DNA of 8,897 nucleotides from Ignavibacteria bacterium (GTDB taxonomy: Bacteria > Bacteroidota > Ignavibacteria > Kapaibacteriales > UBA4661). Where the stretch lies: the NCBI GenBank assembly GCA_013298375.1, contig JAAFHM010000183.1:1-8897 (forward strand), written 5' to 3'. Made by a program: the position numbers and the translations under genes. A model generated the notes under the pieces. That model saw only the letters and a list, made by a program, of their open reading frames with translations. It did no database searches and was not told the origin of the DNA. This document shows, piece after piece, positions 1 through 7,100 of this stretch (position 1 is the first letter of the stretch; the number at the start of each line of letters is the position of its first letter).

Positions 1-104
1 AGTGTTTTGTGACCGACAAATCAACGGCATTTATGAGCGTTGCCGAGCGCTTTTTGGGCTTTCCGCTTGGTATGGCAGAAGAAATACGCTTTGGTAAGTC
101 GTAG
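1..104 (+). CDS. C-terminal tail of an unidentified upstream gene (partial)
   Basis: The third forward frame is open from the window edge to a TAG at 102-104 and gives about 33 residues (VTDKSTAFMSVAERFLG, then FPLGMAEEIRFGKS). The composition is that of a normal soluble protein end with an amphipathic helix. The pattern D..TAF...AE.FLG weakly resembles the last helix of prolyl-oligopeptidase-like (S9) alpha/beta hydrolases, but the stretch is too short for a family assignment. It would belong to a gene on the same strand as the S41 peptidase, 166 bases upstream of it. The alternative is chance: an open stretch of 33 codons is not rare. Confidence 0.4.
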   Translation, partial: CFVTDKSTAFMSVAERFLGFPLGMAEEIRFGKS

Positions 105-107
105 CAT

Positions 108-120
108 AAGTGCAGCACTT
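108..120. repeat. 13-base inverted repeat just after the upstream stop codon
   Basis: AAGTGC and GCACTT are perfect complements separated by one base, beginning four bases after the TAG at 102-104. The loop is too short for the whole stem to form in RNA and no T-run follows, so a rho-independent terminator is not supported. A protein-binding site is possible, but there is no independent support. The rest of the gap from 105 to 270 shows no gene and no convincing promoter. Confidence 0.3.
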
Positions 121-270
121 TGCCTTCGATGCCGATACCATCACGCCTCCACGGGGATAACTCTGGCGCAGAATCAAACACTTTTTTATCGTGTAACAAC
201 GAGAAATTCAGTATTTTGTAGTAGTTATGTTGATACTCTTCTTTCGTTCCATTTTTATTCTCCCAACGAT

Positions 271-1644
271 ATGAAAACCCGCGTGTATGCTTTGGTTCTT
301 CTGCTCCCGCTTGTTCTTCTGCTGACGGCTTGTCCGCAGCAATCACCAACTCCTGTCGGAACCGGTACGTCCTCAGCAGCGACATCATGGTTCGCCGATG
401 GCGTTATTACGGGAATTTACAGCAATACTGCTGCCGCAGAGTTAAATTTGCCGGATTATCTCTATTTGGGCATGAAAGACATTTATTATTGGAACGGTAA
501 AGTTCCGCAAAATCTGAATGTTTCGACATTCCCAACGCCCGATTCCTTGCTGAGTTTCACCATTACTCGCCCTGAAGACCGCTTTAGTGCTATCATTCAA
601 GATGGTATCGGCTATTACAATCGCCTCTCCATGGGAACATCGTCACCAATTTTCGGCTTTGGCTCTGCCTACGTTGCTCCCGGCGAAGTCCGTTTGACGC
701 GCGTTCTGGGCGGTTCGAGTGCGGCAAGTGCGGGTTTGCGACGCGGACAAAAACTCATCTCTCTTGATGGCGCAGCTATTCCCAGCACGGTTGAGGCTTG
801 GAATGCAATGTTAAGCAATCTTGGGGCAACAACAACAATGGTCGTCGAGGATAACGATGGCAAGCGCAGCACAGCCACGGTGATGCGAACGGTCTTTAAT
901 GAACAAGTTGTTCCGACAGTGCGTACCTACACGGTTGCTGGAAAAAAAGTGGGTTATATTCTGCTTACTTCCTACACCCAAAGTGCTGTTGGCGAACTCA
1001 CGACGGCATTTGCAACCTTAAAAGGGGAAAACATCACCGAACTTGTTCTGGATTTGCGCTATAACGGTGGCGGGTCAGTCGAAACAGCTGGATCACTGTG
1101 CAGCCATATCGCAACACAACTTGCCGGAACGCCATACGTGCGCTTGAAATACAACAGCCGTTATTCCGCAAACGACCAACAATTTACGATGACTTCCCAG
1201 CCGAATGGGCTTGCGCTCACGCGCCTGTTTGTCATTACCACCGACCGCACGGCTTCTGCCAGTGAACTGACTATCAATGCGCTGCGTCCTTATATCACCG
1301 TGAGAACCGTTGGTGCGCGTTCTTACGGCAAGCCTGTTGGCTCGAATATTCACATTCACCGCAAATCAGGATATATGCTGCTTCCGATTAGCTTTGCCTA
1401 TACCAATGCACTCGGACAAGCCGATTTCAATACGGGTTTTGCTCCCGATATTCCTGCCGCCGACGATATTACCCGCGATTTCGGCGACCCGCAAGAAGCC
1501 TCGCTGAAAGCGGCTCTCTTTTTTATTGAGACCGGGCGCGTATCTGCTTTTGCAAAAACAACCGCACAACTAAGCGCCTCACAACCTATCATTTCCGACC
1601 CACAAGACGGAATGCGCCTTCCAGCGGTCTTGCTGCCGAAATAA
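271..1644 (+). CDS. S41 family C-terminal-processing-type peptidase, lipoprotein with PDZ domain
   Basis: Serine endopeptidase of the S41 (CtpA/Tsp/tricorn-like) family, 457 residues, expected to be lipid-anchored outside the cytoplasm and to cleave proteins or peptides there. The ATG at 271 was chosen because it begins a lipoprotein signal: MKTR, a Leu-rich core, then lipobox LTAC with Cys21. The frame stays open further upstream, but that translation has no protein-like character. Residues ~60-115 match the N-terminal helical domain common in Bacteroidota S41 enzymes (MKDIYYW...TPDSLL...EDRFSAI). A PDZ domain spans ~138-205 (GGSSAASAGLRRGQKL). The protease core has DLRYNGGG at 261-268, catalytic Ser329 in TASASE and Lys354 in YGKPVG. 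The Ser-Lys spacing of 25 equals that of E. coli Tsp (S430/K455), so the enzyme should be active. No ribosome binding site is visible. The substrate is unknown. Confidence 0.93.
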   Translation: MKTRVYALVLLLPLVLLLTACPQQSPTPVGTGTSSAATSWFADGVITGIYSNTAAAELNLPDYLYLGMKDIYYWNGKVPQNLNVSTFPTPDSLLSFTITRPEDRFSAIIQDGIGYYNRLSMGTSSPIFGFGSAYVAPGEVRLTRVLGGSSAASAGLRRGQKLISLDGAAIPSTVEAWNAMLSNLGATTTMVVEDNDGKRSTATVMRTVFNEQVVPTVRTYTVAGKKVGYILLTSYTQSAVGELTTAFATLKGENITELVLDLRYNGGGSVETAGSLCSHIATQLAGTPYVRLKYNSRYSANDQQFTMTSQPNGLALTRLFVITTDRTASASELTINALRPYITVRTVGARSYGKPVGSNIHIHRKSGYMLLPISFAYTNALGQADFNTGFAPDIPAADDITRDFGDPQEASLKAALFFIETGRVSAFAKTTAQLSASQPIISDPQDGMRLPAVLLPK

Positions 1645-1747
1645 GACGTGGATGATTACAGGCTTCGGCAAATTGGGCTGAAGACCACATATATCCTCAG
1701 TTCGGGGGCTTGCCTGAAGCATTACACTCATTCTGTCCACTTGCACC

Positions 1748-3019
1748 ATGCTCAATCTCAACAAAATAGCCGCACCCTCGCCCAAGCGTTTTTTCTACGG
1801 TTGGGTCGTTTTGGGGGCGGTTTTTTTAATTTATGCCTCCGGCACTATCGGCGTTACGACGATTCCGCTTTTGAACGTCAAACTGCGCACCGCCTTTGGT
1901 TGGACGCATGAGCAAACGGTCTTGGGACCGTCTTTGCTATTTCTGATTATGGGCGTACTTTCGCCCATAGCGGGATTTTTGCTGGATTCGCTTAACCCCA
2001 AACGATTATTGGTTATTGGTTGGGTGTGCTTTATTGCCGCCCTTGTCCTGTATTCATCCATTACTTCCTTTTGGCAGTATATGGCGTTTTATGGGTTATA
2101 TGCGCTGGGAAGCGTGTGTACGGGCGTGATTCCGGGGATGTTTCTCATTTCCAAATGGTTCAAGAAGCACAGGGGCATTGCGACGGGCATTTTTACGGTA
2201 GGGTCAAGTTTTGGCGGGACAGTTTTTCCGCGCTTTGCCGGATATATGCTTGAACGCGCTTCGTGGCAAGAAACCGCGCTTTGGCTGGCAGTGGCAACGG
2301 CAATTTTCGCTATTGTGCCGTGGTTTTTTATTCGTCTTACGCCGGAGAGCATGAACACCACGATTGACGGGCTTTCCGCACCCGTTATGGATGAAGAGGA
2401 ACGTGCAAAAGAATTTACCACCGAAACACTCCAAACTGCGCTTAAAACAACGGAATTTTACGTGATTTTGTTTGTAACGGCACTTGTCTGGTTCAGCATC
2501 CAACCTCTCGTGCAAAACCTCAGTTTTCACCTGAAAGACGTTGGCGTAGAGCCATCAAGAGCTGGTGTCATCTTGAGTACGCTCTTTTTATGTTCCATCG
2601 GCGGGAAACTCTTTTTTGGTTGGTTAAGCGACCACGCCAATAAAAAAAATATCTTGCTAGCGGCGACACTCAATCTCACGCTCGGCGCATCACTGGTGCG
2701 TTTGACGGGTTTCATACACGAAGAATGGCTGTTTTACTGTGCCGCCGTTGTCTATGGCATAGGCTTTAGCGGCTCGTTTACGATGGTGCAGCTTCTTGTG
2801 GCGGAGCGATACAGCAAAAGCAAGGATTTCGGCAAAATTTTGGGAGCCGTCACCACCGCAGACTCACTGGCGGTTGTTGCTGGTGTGTATCTGCTTGGGG
2901 CGATGCGCACGGCGTTAGGCAATTACGATGCTGCCTTTACCGTAATGGTCTGCTCGGCGCTTTTGGCAGCCGTAGGCGTTGTACTGCTGAAGCAATTTGA
3001 GCGGAAGAGTGTGCCGTAA
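1748..3019 (+). CDS. MFS transporter, OFA/monocarboxylate-porter-like
   Basis: Inner-membrane major facilitator protein of 423 residues, a normal length, with 12 predicted helices in two halves joined by a charged loop (~197-235). The first helix carries FYGWVVL (16-22), a hallmark of the oxalate/formate antiporter and monocarboxylate porter groups. The loop 4-5 motif KWFKKHRGIATGI (136-148) is the usual W-F-x(3)-RG-x-A-x-G signature. MFS motif A-like sequences occur after helix 2 (GFLLDSLNPKR, 76-86) and after helix 8 (GWLSDHANKK, 291-300). An organic acid substrate is likely from the family but cannot be named. The start is the ATG at 1748, with no Shine-Dalgarno site. It follows the S41 peptidase by 103 bases on the same strand, and its 3' end converges on the recombinase gene with a 43-base gap. 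Confidence 0.93.
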   Translation: MLNLNKIAAPSPKRFFYGWVVLGAVFLIYASGTIGVTTIPLLNVKLRTAFGWTHEQTVLGPSLLFLIMGVLSPIAGFLLDSLNPKRLLVIGWVCFIAALVLYSSITSFWQYMAFYGLYALGSVCTGVIPGMFLISKWFKKHRGIATGIFTVGSSFGGTVFPRFAGYMLERASWQETALWLAVATAIFAIVPWFFIRLTPESMNTTIDGLSAPVMDEEERAKEFTTETLQTALKTTEFYVILFVTALVWFSIQPLVQNLSFHLKDVGVEPSRAGVILSTLFLCSIGGKLFFGWLSDHANKKNILLAATLNLTLGASLVRLTGFIHEEWLFYCAAVVYGIGFSGSFTMVQLLVAERYSKSKDFGKILGAVTTADSLAVVAGVYLLGAMRTALGNYDAAFTVMVCSALLAAVGVVLLKQFERKSVP

Positions 3020-3062
3020 CGATAACCGACGACGTTTCTTCACGCCCTCGCTGGCTATTCGA

Positions 3063-4097
3063 TTATCGCTGGGAGGCGCTTTCACTACGTTTTGCCGATT
3101 TCTTCCGTTTTACCGTCTTTTCAAGCGACACCAGCGCCCGCGAATCTACATTGTCGTTGCTGTGCAATTTCCCTTTTTGCTTAAAATAAAGCATTGCCGT
3201 TGGTCGCCATGCAATGCGCATTCGGGTCATCAATTCCTCTACCGTCGCCCCCGCTTCTACCATCAGGATTCCGGCAGTGTGCCGCAGCGAAAACGGCGTT
3301 AAGCGTCCCGTACGCCCCTTCTGAACTCCGCTCGACTTTAAGCGCAGCAAAATCGCCTCGCGCAAACCGCGAATCGTGATGCGTCCGCCTTGAGAGCGAT
3401 TGCTATAACTGAGCAGCATAGGCGAATCCAATGCCGGCGGGTGTTCTACGCCGTTCACATCGGTTGTGGTGCGGCTTTTGAGATAGTCTTGGATTGCCAA
3501 TGCGGTATCGTGTGGGACTTGCACACGCTCGTCTTTAATGGATTTTCCTTTGCCTTGCATAAGCAGAAACGTCGATTTTCCTTGTTGTTCGAGGTCGCCA
3601 ACGTCCAGTGACGTAAGTTCAATTTCGGAACACGCACATCCCAGCATAAGGCGGATAATCGCCACATCCCGTAACCCCGCACTATTGGAGCGGTCTATCG
3701 AATTGAGAAGAATATCAACTTCCTCAAGCGTTAAAAACGTGCGATTGTGCTGCTTCGGGCGGGCGCTCCCATAAACGCGCGTGGCGGGGTTTTTCTCCAA
3801 AACTTCGATGTCCACCAAATATTGGCATAAACGCCGAAGCGAAGTCATGTACGTTGCAATCGAAGCATCTTGCATCTTTTTTGCTTGCGCCAAATGCTTG
3901 CGATAGCGCTCTACATCTTGCACGCGGAAGAAGAATTTCCCGTCTTGGGGAAAAAATTGTACGAACTCCCGCAATGCCCGCTCGTATGTGCCAACTGTTT
4001 CTTTGCGCTTGGTTGTGAGCGATGACAGAAAATTATCTCGATGCTTGATAAGTTCCGAAAGTTTCATTTTCACGGGTTGGAAAACATCGTCAATCAT
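3063..4097 (-). CDS. Tyrosine recombinase/integrase family protein with degenerate catalytic site
   Basis: Protein of 344 residues with the two-domain layout of XerC/XerD-like recombinases: an N-terminal SAM-like core-binding domain (~11-105) and a catalytic domain (~118-310), followed by a very basic tail (KTVKRKKSAKR) that likely contacts DNA. ATG 4097 is preferred over TTG 4166 because AAGGA lies 7 bases before it. Aligned by spacing with E. coli XerD (R148, K172, H244, R247, H270, Y279), the equivalents are Ser157, Lys183, Phe269, Arg272, Ile295 and Tyr304. The spacings R-to-Y (32) and R-to-third position (23) are identical to XerD, so the register is firm. Thus the nucleophile, the hairpin Lys and second Arg remain, while the first Arg and both His are lost. 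Activity may be weak or absent, and a DNA-binding or partner-dependent role is possible. The gene lies 98 bases downstream of the surface-protein gene on the same strand. Neither mobile-element ends nor att sites are visible. Confidence 0.9.
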   Translation of the reverse strand: MIDDVFQPVKMKLSELIKHRDNFLSSLTTKRKETVGTYERALREFVQFFPQDGKFFFRVQDVERYRKHLAQAKKMQDASIATYMTSLRRLCQYLVDIEVLEKNPATRVYGSARPKQHNRTFLTLEEVDILLNSIDRSNSAGLRDVAIIRLMLGCACSEIELTSLDVGDLEQQGKSTFLLMQGKGKSIKDERVQVPHDTALAIQDYLKSRTTTDVNGVEHPPALDSPMLLSYSNRSQGGRITIRGLREAILLRLKSSGVQKGRTGRLTPFSLRHTAGILMVEAGATVEELMTRMRIAWRPTAMLYFKQKGKLHSNDNVDSRALVSLEKTVKRKKSAKRSESASQR

Positions 4098-4103
4098 AGC
4101 GCG

Positions 4104-4109
4104 TTCCTT
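4104..4109 (-). promoter_or_regulatory. Ribosome binding site of the recombinase-like gene
   Basis: On the minus strand AAGGAA precedes the ATG at 4097, with 7 bases between AAGGA and the start codon. This decides the start, excluding the upstream TTG at 4166. The two plus-strand genes have no comparable purine-rich site, so this gene stands out in translation signal. Confidence 0.65.
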
Positions 4110-4129
4110 GAAAAAATGTGAATCGTCAT

Positions 4130-4141
4130 TATTGCGCAATA
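4130..4141. repeat. 12-bp perfect palindrome upstream of the recombinase-like gene
   Basis: TATTGCGCAATA is a perfect palindrome located 33-44 bases before the recombinase ATG. Its size and position suit an operator for a dimeric DNA-binding protein, possibly the recombinase itself or a regulator. This is an inference: no second copy was noticed in the window and no promoter could be firmly placed around it. Confidence 0.45.
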
Positions 4142-4145
4142 TACG

Positions 4146-4170
4146 GCATTTGCAGCGTTCCCGCAAATGC
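4146..4170 (-). repeat. Inverted repeat/hairpin between surface-protein gene and recombinase
   Basis: GCATTTGC and GCAAATGC are perfect 8-base complementary arms separated by 9 bases. In RNA read from the minus strand the stem can extend inward by a G-U and a G-C pair, leaving a 5-base loop. It begins about 26 bases after the surface-protein stop codon. No T-run follows, so a classical rho-independent terminator is not supported. It could protect the mRNA 3' end, attenuate read-through into the recombinase, or act as a symmetric protein-binding site. Tyrosine recombinase core sites also consist of inverted arms around a 6-8-base spacer, though usually with longer arms. Confidence 0.6.
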
Positions 4171-4195
4171 GACTCGTTGCGCCCAAAAATTCACC

Positions 4196-7100
4196 CTACC
4201 GAATTATCACCATCGCCTTTGCACCAGTAAATACGCCGCTTTGCAGCACGTAGTGATAGACCCCTTGCGCTAAATTGCGTGTCTCGGTTTCAACGGCATA
4301 ACGCCCTTTTTGCAAAATCTGCCCATCCAAAAGCGTCTGCACCGCATTTCCACGATGGTCGTAGAGAACCAATCGTGCGGCGGCGGTCTCGGCAAGTTCA
4401 AACTCAATCGTGGCGCGGTCTGCCACGGGATTCGGATAACTCTGAAATAATTGTGCGGCGGCAACCGTGCCATTTTGTGACGGAGCGCGTAAAAACGTGA
4501 TATTGCAGATGCCGTCTGTCGTCCACGCGGCAGCGCTTGGGATCGGGCGAACACGAAGAAACATCAGGCTATCCGAGCGAAACGAGGCGGAATCGCTGCT
4601 CACCAGCATCGGCGTTATCAGCGTGTCCGGCACTGCCACGACAAACCGTAGAAGAGCGACCGTTCCTGCTCTGAGCGAATCAACATTGCTGAAATTCAGT
4701 GTTAATGCACCCCGCAGGGCTGCATTTCGCGGAAATGCGTTCTGTGCCACAAGTGACGCGCCCGCAAGTGGTGTTGTTGCACCGATGTACTTCAGCGAAT
4801 AGGGGCTGTACGCCACGTTCACGGTAAAACGAAATTTTCGCAGCCAAAACTGCGTTCCGCCAAGCGTTGTCGCCACATCGCGGTTAATGAGCAGTGGTAG
4901 CGTGAGTGTGTCGCCAATCGTACCGCGCAACGTGGCGCTTGTGAAGGAAAATGTTATCGGAAAGTCCGGTCGGAAGCCGCGTCCGGCGATGGTTGCTTGT
5001 GTAACGCTGGTGCAAGGAAGTTCGGAACGCATTGCCATCACTGTATCAATACGGTTTTCGGTGCGAGGGCAGTATTGCAACGTGAGTGTGAGCGTCCCGC
5101 CAACCCGCACCGAATCGGTCAAAGGCGGTACGGCAGCAATAATGCGCACATCCTGCGGCACATTCACGAGCGAAAATGCCTGTACTGTCACATCGCCCGT
5201 ATTGCGCACCGTCAGCAAGCGCGTGGCACATCCCAAAAGCTGTACGCTGTCGAACTGCACCGTCGGTCGCGGCAGCGCGGGCGCATCAATCCTCGTTTCT
5301 TGCACAATCACCCTCCCCGTCACTCCTGCGGGAATCAGGGTGAAGGGCGCTCCGCTCACCGCACGAGCAACAATGCTGTCAATAACAATAGGGAACGTGG
5401 CTCTGCGCCCCGTAATACTCGCAAATTGAACACGGAAGAGCGCCCGAACGGAATCAAGCCGTATGCTGCCCAACCGCAATTCCACGCCACCGTTTGTAGA
5501 GCGCATCAGCACTTGGCTTTGCGGCAAATGGTCGGAAAATGCGGCGACGGCACGGATTTTTGTTGTATCGAAAGCAAGGCGTAGTCGGATGTTCAGCGAA
5601 TCTTGTACTTTTTGCGGTGAAAAAATCGGAACACTGACCGTGCCACACGTCGTGATGCGAAATGTGTCTGTTACCGCCGATACATTGTTGAACCATATCG
5701 GTAAGCCGAGTGGTGTCATAAAACTCGAACTTTGCACCAAAATTGTTGTGTCAATGTCGCGGCAGGGCTGTGATTGATACAGCACCATTCGTGCGGTGTA
5801 GGGACGGGCTTCCGTTGGGCGAAAACCCACGACAACCTGCGTTGGCGGCTGGTTTGGCTGAATGGTAAACCGCCCCACAGGAGAAATGACGCGGAATGCC
5901 TGTGGAGTCGTTGGAAAGCCGTCTGCTGCCTGAAAGCCGATGGAATCTATCACCACAGGCTGCGGAGAAGGGTTTTGCGAAATACCCGTCGGAATGCTGA
6001 TGCCAACGCTCTCAGGCATAGCATCCATGCCAACGATCGGCGCAACGCGGAAATTTATCACGGTCGGCACAGGTGTAAAGACCAGTGTTCGCCGTCCCGT
6101 CAGGTCAATCGTGAAGCGCTGTTGCTGTGCGGGGCTTTGCGCAACAATGGAGAGCGATGCCGCATTGAGAACGTTTTGCGGCGTGGAAATGGAGCGCGGA
6201 CAAAAGCGAATCGTGATGGTATCGGTGGCTTGCGGAGGAATTTGGTACGGCGTTGTGCCATTTGGCGAAAAGCGCGATGTCCACGTGAAAAACTCCGGCT
6301 TGCTGGCGGTTGGTTCGTTGTCGTTCGCCCCAATAACGGCGCTTTGAACGGTGAAGGCATTGGCAAGCGAGGAATTGAAGAGCGTGGTAGTCGCTGTGCG
6401 GCATTCGCAAGGGCGTGTAAAGCTGATGTTGACAGGGTTTGCGCCCGCTTCGAGGTCAGAGCGGATGCCGCGCCCTTGGAATCGTCCCGTAACACTCGCC
6501 GGACACGGTGATTGCGAAAAAGCCGTGACCGTGCCGTCGTAGCTTATTTCTTCTTGTGGCGTAAAGGTCACGCCAAAGCGCACCGTTTCTCGCGGTTGTA
6601 ATTGTGCAGACAGCGCCTTTTCGCTCCAATGCAGCGTAAAGCCGTTGGGAAGCGTGATTCTATCAAGGCTGATGGGGACAAGTGAAATATTTTCCACCAC
6701 AATCGTATCGCGCTTGGTGTCGCCTATTTCCACTGCCCCAAACGCCGTGACGGGCGTAATAAAGAGCTTTGGCGCAACGGAAGTCCCGCGAATACTCAGT
6801 TGCCACTGCTGCCCTGCGGCAGTGAAGGTGATAAAAGCAGCGTCCGTGCGGTCTTGCGCGAGGTCGTTGGGGATATACCGAATATCAACAGCAAGCGATC
6901 TGCCACTGGGAATTGTGGTGGAAACAATATTCACGCCGTCCAAGCCTGATATAAGCTGGAAGCGCCCCGTAGGATTATTAAAACGAATGTCCGTTAATAC
7001 TTGGTCGGTACCGGAAATATTCACGATGGTAAGTGTTGCCAAGCTACTTGAACACCCCAACACTCCGTCAAGCCTCGCCACAGGCGGTTCGATACGAAAA

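Noticed and set aside
212..218. TATTTTG upstream of the S41 gene as a Bacteroidota-type -7 promoter element.
   Set aside because: It is one base short of the TAnnTTTG consensus and no convincing -33 TTTG lies at the right distance.
40..270. In-frame extension of the S41 peptidase to a TTG at 40.
   Set aside because: The extra 77 residues have no domain-like character, overlap the probable tail of another gene, and would bury the clear lipoprotein signal that begins at the ATG at 271.
1661..1720. Imperfect inverted repeat in the gap between S41 and MFS genes (GGCTTCGGCA and TGCCTGAAGC).
   Set aside because: It needs a bulge and a 40-base loop and is not followed by a T-run; it is within what chance would produce.
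1821..2649. Homopolymer runs in the MFS gene (seven T at 1821-1827, eight A at 2642-2649) as possible phase-variation tracts.
   Set aside because: They are short, encode plausible residues (such as NKKN in a cytoplasmic loop), and there is no evidence for length variation.
3020..3068. Possible bidirectional terminator between the convergent genes (CGATAACCG and CGATTATCG, 8 of 9 complementary).
   Set aside because: The loop is 31 bases, one pair mismatches, no T-run is present on either side, and the right arm overlaps the recombinase stop codon.
4098..4166. Longer recombinase frame from a TTG at 4166.
   Set aside because: It would place the palindrome and most of the inverted repeat inside coding sequence and has no advantage over the ATG at 4097, which has a well-spaced AAGGA site.
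3063..4195. The recombinase as the integrase of an integrated mobile element.
   Set aside because: No tRNA gene, direct repeats, phage or conjugation genes are visible nearby, and the catalytic residues are incomplete.
4887..6511. Long plus-strand open frames (4887-5429, 4997-5584, 5774-6511) opposite the giant surface-protein gene.
   Set aside because: They are antisense shadows: translations are rich in Arg, Cys and His with no domain or signal pattern, while the opposite strand encodes clear beta-sandwich modules throughout.
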